Source: Rachicladosporium sp. CCFEE 5018
Taxonomy: Eukaryota; Ascomycota; Dothideomycetes; Cladosporiales; Cladosporiaceae
Length of the DNA stretch: 64,000 nucleotides
NCBI GenBank assembly: GCA_002077045.2
Contig: KZ111152.1
Coordinates: 588,253-652,252 of the forward strand
Reading direction: 5' to 3'
Shown here: positions 1 through 9,014 of the stretch, one piece after another
How positions within the stretch are numbered: position 1 is the first letter of the stretch
How the letters are laid out: every line of letters starts with the position of its first letter
Notes under the pieces: model-generated
The model's input: the letters and a program-made list of their open reading frames with translations, nothing else
Databases searched by the model: none
What the model was told of the DNA's origin: nothing
Program-made: the position numbers and the translations under genes

Positions 1-96
1 CATTTCATCAACCCTCAGGGTCAACGTGACTCACCCATTTGACTTACCGAAGTGCAGGTGTAAGGTCGGAACGGTACACTGACACAATCAAGATCG

Positions 97-500
97 TCTG
101 CAAAGTGGCACTCGGTGATGCGAAATCACGTGCCAAACTGGAGTGCAGGCGAAATGTCAACATGGTACATGGACACGGCCAAAGCGTCTGCAAAAATGGC
201 GGTCGGCGAGGCGGATTCACACGTCAAAAGGACCTCCATTGCAACGCCACAATGGTATATCGGAACAGCCAGAACGCCTACAAAATGACTCTAAGCAAGG
301 CGAGTTCACGTGCCAAAATGCACTACAGACGGAACGTCAAAATGGCGCATCAACACAGCCAAATTGGTCTGCAAAGTGGCGCTCAGCCAGTTGGAACGAC
401 GTGCACGCGAAACGCCAGCATGATACATGATACAATCAGAATCACCTGCACAATGGCACTCAACGACGCGGTTTCACGTGCCAGACCGAAGTCTAGCGAG
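97..500. repeat. Degenerate 90-bp tandem repeat array with CACGTG cores
   Basis: About four and a half diverged units follow each other. The recurring TCTGCAAARTGGC-like unit start falls at about 97, 187, 277, 368 and 445, giving spacings of 90, 90, 91 and 77 bp. Each unit holds three CAAANTGG-like submotifs spaced about 33, 24 and 33 bp, and a TTCACGTGCCAA-like element. The element is well kept near 125, 305 and 473 and decayed near 218 and 400. The period is close to a multiple of three, so a 154-codon frame stays open across the array, but it matches no family known to me. The array may continue left of the window. Confidence 0.7.
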
Positions 501-503
501 TGA

Positions 504-919
504 GCCCAGTCCAGCGGAGACTCTGTGGGAAGCTGTTACACTCGTTGTATACACTACTACTTGCAGTATCACTCATACACCTCCAACACTTCGCCTTCGC
601 CTACTCTAGGTCACTTCATACATGCTCGGCTGATGTGCATGAACGATAGCAGTCGCTACCTCATTCGCATCAACGGAGTGAAGCTCCTCGTGCAGTGACC
701 TAGTGGTAAGCTATCTCACTCGCACCAAGCTCACTGCAGACCGAGGCCGCAGTGATGGCAACCCTCGTCTAAATTGAAGCCTTACAGAAGTCGGTGCATG
801 GACCAATCGCTCACTCTCGTCAGGATACCTCCTACTCGCTACTCTGTTCGGTCACTCCACCACTTCGCATACAGCAACTCGAGCAGACTACTACTTCGAT
901 ACAGCATATACACTATACA
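504..919. other. Non-coding stretch between repeat array and first gene
   Basis: No convincing gene is visible. The last part, with pyrimidine-rich and ACTATACA sequence just before 920, is probably promoter and 5' leader of the next gene. Confidence 0.4.
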
Positions 920-2681
920 ATGGCGGAGAAGCGCAAGGCACTCGACCATGCAGACAGCTCTGTAGCGGGCGATGATCAGAGAGCTGAGGGGCTAAGTCAT
1001 GCCGGACCGGAATTGAAGAGACTGAAGGTCGAATCCGCAGCGGCTAGCGTAGCCCTGGCATTCCGCCTCAAATGTGCAGAGGCAGTCCGGACGGGCACGA
1101 AGCTGCTCGTGCAGGCGAACCCGGTCAGCATTGTTTCGAAGCTTATCGCTAGCTCAGAAAGAAGACCTACTTACGCTGCGTTACTGAAGTCTCTGCCGAA
1201 GGGAGCGCTTCCAGTGGAGATGCTCCGTTACTTTCTGAGCATTGGCTTTCGCGGTTCGCCGTATCTTATTCGAACAGCCTCAACGAGCGCAGGCCATAGA
1301 CCTGGCGACGAGAGAGGCACCAAGCGTCGCACAAATGGCCATACTGCGCAGGATATCCTGCTACCTGCAGCTGCGAGTCGTCCGGGGCAGATCTTAAGGA
1401 ATATGTTGGACACACCGCTGTGTGATGTGATATACTGGCTTTTCAACCACCTGATTTGGAAGGATCTGAAGTCTGACCACTGGCTCTCGTTCTCTCGCGA
1501 CTGGAATTTCTGTTTCGTTCACGCCCTCAACCGCCACTCAGAAGAACAGGGACTTGTGACAATCCAGATCATCGACCGCCGCGCATGCATTGACATGGAT
1601 GGGCGATCTGTCCCGTTCTGGTATGCCCTAGACGTGGTCAAAAAGCTCGACATCTACAACAAGGCCTATACTTGGGATCACCACGTTGAGGGCGAGCTGC
1701 ATCCTCGTAAGTTCACGCATGAGTACATCACCTGGGGCCCGGTCATACACCAAAACGCTACCTTGCTGCAAGCGTCGCTCCCTGACATGATCGCTGATGG
1801 CCTGTACGAGCTGGTCCCTCACTTCAAGACACCGGAAGGATATGGTCGCGAGGGCTTGTACCACAGCCAGGTCAGATGCAGGGCTCTGGGCTTTCCACCT
1901 AAGGAAGGCGCTCGCAATGCTACCGACCCTCGCTTTCCTGCCCAGTACTCGTATACCGACTGCGCCGTTTGAGACACCACTCACAGTGGAGAAAGTATTG
2001 CTGGCACGCAAGATTGCGCTCCGCGCCGGCACCAAGCAGAAGGTAGTACCTGGCGAGACGCCCCAACCACATCTCTTCGCCTTCCTCGGACTGCTTACCC
2101 TCCAGAAGCGGCCTCGTAGAGATCCTCTGCTGATGCGATACATCGCTCGATACTATGCTCGTAGGTCCCTCGATCTAGACTGGCTTGAACTGCACACTGA
2201 CCACATTACAGCGCACGATGTCAAAGACATCTATCTCCAACCTAACGGCACCGTGTACGACGGGTTCACCGAAGTTGCCGAGAATCTACCAAGCGTTATG
2301 CAAGGTCTCGATCTCTTGAGAGACTGCATCGAGGTGTTCAATTTGCCGCCACTGCCCGTTAATGTCGAAGAGACTTCGTGCAGCGGCAAGAACCAACGCT
2401 TGGAAGACGATCGACTGAACTCGTCCACCATCATGTTCTGGTCGATCGAGCAGGATCAGAAGGACAGGAAGGCGAAGCATGAGAGGAAAGAGGAGAAGAA
2501 GATGGTGCTCGTGGATGCGCAGACCCAGCAGGTGCTGGGCGCGGTGACACTGCAGAGTGACGGAGCGGAAATTGACTGGGACGTTGAGGATGACCAGGAC
2601 GGATACGCGGGATATTCCGACGGACAGCCGCGTTCGCAGCAGTTGCAGCTTGGTGACAGCATGTCCAGCGCCTTGCTCTGA
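920..2681 (+). CDS. Fungal protein of unknown function, copy 1, frameshifted
   Basis: This is the paralogue of the gene at 32586-34438, about 60% identical by eye over the central region. The ATG at 920 (MAEKRKAL) aligns with the start of copy 2; the frame upstream opens only from a GTG. The core has a W-K-D-L, S-x-S-x-D, HALNRHSE, VTIQIxDRRA pattern. That pattern recalls fungal domains of unknown function such as DUF7587, from memory and unsure. The first frame stops at 1972 (TGA), while homology continues one frame over from about 1970. Alignment with copy 2 is gapless if one T of the TTT at 1968-1970 is extra. A 51-bp intron at 2161-2211 (GTAGGT...CTGAC...CAG) lies exactly where copy 2 has its intron, supporting the second half to the stop at 2681. 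The gene is either a pseudogene or carries a base-calling error. No function is assigned. Confidence 0.6.
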
Positions 2682-2940
2682 TCTGACGAGCAGCAGATGC
2701 CTCTTGCCAATGCTCAGGACGCGCTCTTGCAAGCTCTTGCAAGCTCATGCTTGATGAACGCGCCGCTACGATCTCTTCAGGAGCGTCGATAAGCGTCAGT
2801 GCAGTTCGTTGCGAGGCCGGAGGATCGTGGGGATACTCCTGGAGTCAGCTCAGATAGAAGGTCAAACAGGACGCTGCTTACTGTTCGGCGCTATGCGAGA
2901 CAAGGTGCGCGAAGACCCATCATGTAGATGGTGAAGTACG

Positions 2941-3987
2941 TTATGCTGCCTTGAGTTTCTCTACCATCTCCGGAACACGCTCGAACAAGTCTCCCACAAG
3001 CCCAACATCCGCAATTTGAAATATCGGCGCATCACCGTCCTTGTTGATCGCCGCAATGACCTTCGAGTCTTTCATCCCAGCCAAATGCTGAATCGCACCA
3101 CTGATGCCTGCGCACAGATACAACTCCGGTGCGACGTTCTTCCCCGTCTGCCCAACCTGCAGCGAGTTGTCCGCAAAGCCAGAATCCACAGCAGCACGCG
3201 AGGCACCGATAGCAGCTCCCAGCGCATCCGCGAGTGGCGTAATAATCCGATTGAACTCCTCCTTCGACTTCAGCCCTCGTCCACCCGACACCACTCTCGA
3301 AGCCGACGCAAGCTCCGGCCGATCCGACTTCGCCAGATCTTCGCTCACCCACTCCGTTGGACATTCTGCCTTCGGATCGACACCCTCTTCTACACTCGCT
3401 GACCCGCCCTCCGTCGCGCCAGAAGGGAACGCTGTCCCTCGTACCGTTATGATCTTCGTCGCATCATCACTCTGCACCGTCAAGATGGCGTTTCCAGCGT
3501 ATATAGGACGCACAAATGTGTCTTCGCTCTCCACACTCGTGATGTCAGAGATCTGTTGCACGTCCAGCATAGCCGCCACTCTGGGCATCAAGTTCTTGCC
3601 AAACGCGCTGTGGCCAGCGAAAACGTGCGAGTAGCCTCCGTTCTTGATATTCTCAACCAGTAGCGGCGCGTAATTCTCGGGCAGTCCCTTGTCGTATGCA
3701 GCATTGTCGACGTAGACGACTTTCTCGATTCCCTCAACTTTGCCCGCTGCTTCGGCTACAGCTTTGATATTGCCGCCGGCTACGAAAGCGTGGACGTTGT
3801 TACCGAGTTTCTGCGCTGCAGAGACTGCGGCCAAGGAGCTCATGTTGAGTTTGCCATCGCGTTGTTCGAGCACCGCGAGGGTGGAGGCGAGACGACGCAG
3901 AGTGGCTTCCCTTGCGAGCAGACGGTGCTGTTGGCGGAGACATGTCTGCGCGCCTCGGAGGAGGGCGGGGCGGAGAGGGAGGGCCAT
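2941..3987 (-). CDS. ETFA: Electron transfer flavoprotein subunit alpha, mitochondrial
   Basis: The 348-residue product is the FAD-binding alpha subunit of ETF. In the mitochondrial matrix ETF passes electrons from acyl-CoA and other dehydrogenases to ETF-ubiquinone oxidoreductase. The N-terminus (MALPLRPALLRG, then several Arg, no acid) looks like a mitochondrial presequence. An N-terminal alpha/beta domain follows. The C-terminal FAD domain carries the family signature LYLCAGISGAIQH, then KVIAAINKDGDAPIFQIADVG. There is no intron. The frame runs 11 codons further upstream but only from a GTG, and those codons are not conserved in the second copy (31191-32237), so the ATG at 3987 is taken. 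It is convergent with the gene ending at 2681 and divergent from the peptidase at 5098. The yeast counterpart is AIM45. Confidence 0.93.
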   Translation of the reverse strand: MALPLRPALLRGAQTCLRQQHRLLAREATLRRLASTLAVLEQRDGKLNMSSLAAVSAAQKLGNNVHAFVAGGNIKAVAEAAGKVEGIEKVVYVDNAAYDKGLPENYAPLLVENIKNGGYSHVFAGHSAFGKNLMPRVAAMLDVQQISDITSVESEDTFVRPIYAGNAILTVQSDDATKIITVRGTAFPSGATEGGSASVEEGVDPKAECPTEWVSEDLAKSDRPELASASRVVSGGRGLKSKEEFNRIITPLADALGAAIGASRAAVDSGFADNSLQVGQTGKNVAPELYLCAGISGAIQHLAGMKDSKVIAAINKDGDAPIFQIADVGLVGDLFERVPEMVEKLKAA

Positions 3988-5097
3988 ACTGGAGGAAGAG
4001 GCGGTGGTAGTCGTCGCCACTACATATAGATACGTCTACCAATGCACATATCAAGTCAAGATGAAGTTCATGAGCCGTGAGCCGATCGCGGGGAGCATGG
4101 GCCGAGGTGGATGTAGATTGGCTGGAGATGTGCCGGAGCTAAGGAACGTCGTTATTCCGCCGCGAGTTCCATCAATTGGAACGTCCCTGGTTTCTCCGTC
4201 TGACTAACAACATTCACCTCGTGACGCCCACATCTTCCGAATATCTACACGCCGCGCCTCGTCCGGCTCCATTCGTCGAGCACAAATTTGGGCCGTCTCG
4301 GGCGTCTCGGGGAAACTCAGATTCCGTTATTGCATGCGCCTGCGACGTGTTCGCGATCTTTTCTGTCGAGAAACGCTGATAGTCTGCAGATGGCAACATA
4401 CCCAGAGGTGCTACGCCCGGAGACCCTCCCAAACTCAATGTCTAAGGTGCCCGGATCATCTTGAATCCCTCAGGCAGACGCGACGCAGAGGTTCGATGGC
4501 GCACATAAGAAATTGTCAGAAATCTCGGCTTTTCTGTCCACCATGAAGTCGTTTTTCGTCTTCGAACATCAGTAGCCTGGACGCACAATAGAGCAGGCAA
4601 GTCAAGCACTTGAAGATGAGTCCTACACCTTTTCCCCGACGACTCTCACCGCATCTTTGAGCCACTTCGGTTGCATCTCTCCTATTGTCGCCCCGCGCGT
4701 TTTCAACTTCTCAAATTTGAGGCTGTTCCACATCTTGCTTTGTACACCGCGGTGACTGGACCATGACTTTAGACGATATTTCGTGCTTTCTAGGCGCCCG
4801 CAATTTCCCACGCCGACTTCACGAGCAGCTCGGTGGAAGATCTGTAGCGTAGCCTCGCGGCCTTCCGTAACCGGCGGTCCAGCAGAAGGATCGTTGCGCA
4901 AGTCAGCTGCTCGTCGATGGCTTGCTCTTGCAGCGCGACTGGCGTTTGCTGTGTGGCTATGCCATTGACCGCCAGGGAGCCACTGCTCACAGCTTGGACG
5001 GCCAAGCATAGATGTCGTCGAACACACAAAGTCTGCTTCGAACTGTTCGACGAACCTTGTATCTAAGCTGTGCAGAGTACTGGTAGCACTATCAAGC
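3988..5097. other. Divergent intergenic region, ETF-alpha / metallopeptidase
   Basis: This 1.1 kb must hold the promoters of both flanking genes. About 200 bp next to ETF-alpha (3988-4207) and about 260 bp next to the peptidase (4840-5097) are recognisably shared with 30971-31190 and 30110-30370. The middle is not obviously shared. A reverse-strand frame (4623-5099) begins with an ATG overlapping the peptidase ATG in a CATG; it is treated as unproven. Confidence 0.5.
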
Positions 5098-6732
5098 ATG
5101 CGGCGCTATCTGAAACTCATCCTTGGACTCGCAATCACCATCTCTGGCTACATCGCACTCTGGCCACACTATGCTCCAGAGACCCTTGAGCACCGCAAGT
5201 CGGCTAACATCTTCCCGGCCCATCCTACCAATACCAGTATCAAACATGTCCGAGGCTTGGATCGACGCTGGTTCGGGATCTATTCAGACGCCGAGCGCGA
5301 GCACCTCCCTCAAGGAGTAGCCCGCGATACCTTTCGAAAGCCATGGCCGGGGAGCTGTGATGGCGACACCAAGCGCTACGTGCAATTCTGCTACAAAGAC
5401 GATCGCACTTTGCTCATGCTGTACGACATCATGGGCGACGCAATAGCAGCATGGGGACCAGCGATGCAGCGATCATCACTGCGCATTGTACCCGACCGCG
5501 CGTGTGTCGCTGCCGCGGTCCGTGCAGGTGACGCAAGCTCATCGTATGAGTGCTTGTGTAGTAAGCCCGGCAGATCTTGCTGCGCTCTCACGCCTAGTAC
5601 TGACGCGTTCTAGCTACCCCGGGTGTCAGCCCGGATAGCCTCGTGATTCAGCTCACCAATCAAGGGTCGCAAGCTGATGTGGGCTTTAGTCCAGGCGACA
5701 ACGATCTTTACTTCCAGCCTAAGAGGTTCGACCCTTCCCAACCGATTGTGAACGAGGAGCAACAGCTTTGGTACTGGAAGAACGCCCGTAGTCTGGCACA
5801 CGAGCTAGGTCATGTCATTGGACTACTGCATGAGCATCAAAGGCCTGGTCGGTCCTGTCAGAAGCTTCTTGGGAACGTTGAGGTGAGAATATACTAATCA
5901 CGAGACAGGGGTGTACGACATCTTCCATCGAACGCCGTACAATCCTGACAACCCAAATGATCCCAACGGACAAGATCTCATCCTCGATGTCACGGCCTTC
6001 GAACGTTATCCCGAAAAGTTGGCCGCAATCTCCGCCATATCCTCAGCCACAGAGCCGCGATTCAATGGTCTCGATGGCGAGCAAAGGATCCACCTCATCC
6101 TGCAGGATATTGATCTTGCGAAAAAATACTGGCGAGAGACCCGCGGCCATGCAGCATTCACCACCGCTGCCATGGCTGCGAATGCAGATGGCATCAATGC
6201 TGGTGGAGCATTCGACAAGAACAGCATCATGATGTATGACAGCGATGCTGGAGCACGGTATGTGAATCATAGATTATAAAATGCGGTCGTAGACACTGAC
6301 AATGTTATTCATAGTCTTACCTGGGACAATGGCGAATACTACCGCGAGGACGTTCTCCTGGACGCTCGCTCCGCTCACAGAGGCTCCGACGGGAAATGGC
6401 AATTTGCCCGCGTATTCATGGGCGGCTCCGTAGATCCTGCACACTTCACAATCTCTCGCGGCGATATCGCGCGAGTGATGGCTATGTACCCTCCGCCACC
6501 CACACAAGATCGCCGTGCGGATGCTGGAAATAGCAATGGGGCAGGCGGGTATGAGCCGGCTTTCAAGGGGATCACCATACAGTTTGGGAATTATACGAGG
6601 ACCGTTAGGCCTGTGCCGCAGCAGACGCCCGTGTTTAACGGGACGAAGGAAGAGAGCGATCTGAAGGGGAGGTATTGGAAGGGGAATGAGACGTTATTGG
6701 ATGATGATGAGATGTTGGGTGGGAAGCAATGA
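5098..6732 (+). CDS. Astacin-like zinc metallopeptidase, copy 1
   Basis: There are four exons: 5098-5560, 5614-5847, 5909-6257 and 6315-6732, predicting 487 residues. Introns are supported by identical positions in copy 2 (28474-30109). Residues about 5-23 (LKLILGLAITISGYIALW) form a signal peptide or membrane anchor. The zinc site HELGHVIGLLHEHQRP begins at about residue 217 and fits the astacin (M12A) pattern HExxHxxGxxHE. The Met-turn is SIMMYDS near the end of exon 3. It is presumably a secreted or membrane-anchored endopeptidase; substrate unknown. Oddity: the intron 2 donor is GTCGGT, where copy 2 has GTGAGT, while the TACTAAT branch site and CAG acceptor are kept. Splicing of this copy may therefore be weak. 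Retaining the intron would put stops just after the zinc motif. Confidence 0.8.
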
Positions 6733-6948
6733 GGGTGTGTACGGACTAGTCTTCGATTTATTGGCCGCGAGATTGTGAGAAACAATGCAGTCCATAGACC
6801 AAAGCCGTCCGACTCGACAGCATGAAAATTCTCAATACTTGGCGGATTGAAACATTTTCTAAGGGATTTCTATCGTGTTAATCGTCTATAGGCCGCACGG
6901 CAAAAACGCTGAACGCCTTCGCTAATACCCACAAATCCCAACCCTTAC

Positions 6949-8475
6949 TCACAACCCCCTCAGCCTCTTCTGCCTCCTCTCCACATCCCTCATCTCACCC
7001 AACATCTCTTCGTTAAACTGGTCCGCACCATCAAGATAAACATGATGCCCCGCTTTCTTAATAATTGTCACTTTCGCGTCCCCGTTTTCCCTTCGCCTGT
7101 CCTCCTGGCTACCACCAGCAAGCGCCTTCCGTTGCTCAGCCTCCATACTCTCCTTCGCCGCGTGTCCACCTTTGACATCCATCCAGTCGTGCTCGCCGTA
7201 CATCAACACGACAGGGATACCCGTTTCGCGAACGCGGTCGACGCTCTGTTTGGTCGTTTCATCGACTGTCGCCTCGGCATGCGGCGCAATGATCTGCCTA
7301 CCCACGCCTTGGATCCGCCTGATCAAGGGGCTGCGAGCGAAAGCTCCAGGTGCGAGGATGTAAGCTAGAGCGTACTCGCCTGAGCCTCTTTGGCGGAAGA
7401 GGGAGTAGCTGTAGTCGTGCAGCGCCTGCGCTTCTTCTTCAGGCAAGTGTGAGAAGCGACGGGATGTCCAGCCTGAGACTAGACGGGGTCCGATAGGTCC
7501 TGCGAGACGGACAATGGAGAACGGAGAGATATTGGCGTCCCACAGAGTGTTGAGCCATTTGGGAGTCTTGCGTGGCGGAGGCTTGGCGGCGGCAGTTTTG
7601 GCGGTGGTGGTGTCTTGCGACTGGGTGAACTCATTTGCCATTATCGACTCGCCGGGCTCAGGCAGGTCTTCGGAGACTGCGTAAGGATCCTCAGGGATGC
7701 CGACAGGGCTGGCGAGGATGAGCTTGTTGAGATGGCCAGGGTACTTCAAAGCGTAGGCTACAGCCATGTAGCCACCCAGACTATGGCCCAGGAGTGTCAT
7801 CTTGTCTATACCGCGCTTGATGCGCCACTCCTCCAGCGCGTCTATGAACCACGACTCGGCCTCTTTGATCTTGCTCTCGCGGTCTTTGGCGTGTATGCGA
7901 AATGCTGGACGGCTTGAGCGGCCCATGCCTAGGAGATCTAGGGCGTAGGTCTTCCAGTTTGGGAGGCGCGAGAGGGCTTGGAAGTTCTTGTAGAAGAAGC
8001 CGAGGCCGGCGCCGTAGCCGTGGAGCATTACAAGGTTGTTTTCTACAGGCTCATCCAGGCGTGTGACGCTGAACTCGTTGAGAGCACGGTTCTTGCCGCT
8101 GAGCTGGACGAGTTCGCTGTTCCATTGTCGAGGGCCGTAAGGGTCGGTGATGCTAGTTGTACGTACTGGCTTTGCTTCTTTGGATGAGTCGAGGCTCATG
8201 TCCATGCCTTTCACGCTTGGGGGCGCGCTGCCGGTCTGAGTGTGGGTGGGTGGCTTCTGCAGGTAGGGCACGTAAGACAGAACCTTATGTTCTGTCACTG
8301 CGGGCGAGAGACCAGCCCACCACTGTGAAAAGCCCTCCTTATAGCCAAGCGGGAAATAGCCGGGTTGAGCTCGAGGTGGTACATGACCAGTAGGCGCGTT
8401 CGAGGCATCGTCTTTTGCTCGGTGTCTCGCCAGCATGGGCTTCTGGCCACCAGTATCTGATCCAGCTGAGGCCAT
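6949..8475 (-). CDS. Alpha/beta hydrolase, CLD1/ABHD4-5-like lipase, copy 1
   Basis: The product is 508 residues from the ATG at 8475. It belongs to the alpha/beta-hydrolase group that includes yeast Cld1, a mitochondrial cardiolipin deacylase, and animal ABHD4/5. Visible elements: oxyanion-loop HGYGAG (about residue 148), LDLLGMGRSSRP, nucleophile elbow GHSLGG (Ser near 230), GEHDWMD and the catalytic-His region AGHHVYLDG near 477. The frame extends 35 codons upstream to a TTG, with presequence-like sequence (RSSLFVAALLPLSS) shared by both copies. No in-frame ATG exists there, and the sequence just before it carries a 1-nt indel between copies. The true N-terminus may thus lie in an unseen upstream exon. 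The partner at 51795-53321 is almost identical. Divergent with the Spo7-like gene. Confidence 0.85.
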   Translation of the reverse strand: MASAGSDTGGQKPMLARHRAKDDASNAPTGHVPPRAQPGYFPLGYKEGFSQWWAGLSPAVTEHKVLSYVPYLQKPPTHTQTGSAPPSVKGMDMSLDSSKEAKPVRTTSITDPYGPRQWNSELVQLSGKNRALNEFSVTRLDEPVENNLVMLHGYGAGLGFFYKNFQALSRLPNWKTYALDLLGMGRSSRPAFRIHAKDRESKIKEAESWFIDALEEWRIKRGIDKMTLLGHSLGGYMAVAYALKYPGHLNKLILASPVGIPEDPYAVSEDLPEPGESIMANEFTQSQDTTTAKTAAAKPPPRKTPKWLNTLWDANISPFSIVRLAGPIGPRLVSGWTSRRFSHLPEEEAQALHDYSYSLFRQRGSGEYALAYILAPGAFARSPLIRRIQGVGRQIIAPHAEATVDETTKQSVDRVRETGIPVVLMYGEHDWMDVKGGHAAKESMEAEQRKALAGGSQEDRRRENGDAKVTIIKKAGHHVYLDGADQFNEEMLGEMRDVERRQKRLRGL

Positions 8476-9014
8476 GGTGGACTGGTGGCGACTTGCCGCG
8501 CACGATGTTGTCGCACTACCTAGGCTCGATAGTGGAAGGAGAGCAGCGACAAACAGTGAAGACCGTATGGCTGCGGGCAATGCAAGGAGTGAGGCGCTGG
8601 GAGAGCGCAGCTTCAGAGACGTGGTGGGCGTTAATGATTTGGGCAGCCTTCAATGGGCGCCCACACGCAGTCTATATGTCACTGTGCTCTCTCGCAGGCG
8701 GAGCGGACTTAGCTATCATCCGGGGCGGTGGTGGCGCTATCAGGCAGACAAATTATTCCGGGTGACTGCGAGATGACGGAATCGGAGACGGAGTGCGAGA
8801 CTTGCTGTGATGCAGGGTCTCAGGCACGGGCGGGGCTCGGAGGGAGGTTGGTGCCGATGGGGAAGAGAACATGGGCACCGTTCAAGGCGAGAAGTTAGCA
8901 ATCTGCACTCGCCACATCCGTGAGAGAAAGAGTGTTGCATAGTGAAGTGGAATCGTGGGCGACGAACAGAGATCATGCCGTGATCGCGCCCAAGCCCGCA
9001 GGACCAACACCGCC
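8476..9014. promoter_or_regulatory. Shared divergent promoter, CLD1-like / Spo7-like
   Basis: 539 bp separate the two divergent start codons, so both promoters lie here. The stretch is conserved in copy 2 (53322-53835) except for small indels and a loss of about 25 bp there, opposite about 8811-8835 here. No TATA box is evident. Confidence 0.5.

Larger units (their letters stand above)
920..6732. repeat. Duplicated block A1 (inverted partner 28474-34438)
   Basis: The gene order here is unknown-function gene (+), ETF-alpha (-), metallopeptidase (+). The block at 28474-34438 has the same genes in the same relative order and orientation when reverse-complemented. ETF-alpha shows 9 differences over 348 residues by eye, and the peptidase is about 95% identical. 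The unknown-function gene is only about 60% identical. Homology stops close to the peptidase stop codon on the right. Confidence 0.85.

Noticed and set aside
39..503. 154-codon open frame over the tandem repeat
   Set aside because: Its openness follows from a repeat period near a multiple of three; no family resemblance, and the unit at 368 changes length.
1950..1992. 42-bp GT-AG segment across the frameshift in the unknown-function gene
   Set aside because: Its length is a multiple of three, so removing it would not reconcile the two frames.
2941..4020. Longer ETF-alpha start at 4020 (and 31158 in copy 2)
   Set aside because: The codon is GTG, and the 11 extra codons are not conserved between the copies.
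4623..5099. 158-codon reverse frame upstream of the peptidase
   Set aside because: The mirror frame in copy 2 is shorter and loses similarity after about 85 codons, and another frame is equally conserved. Kept only as a finding.
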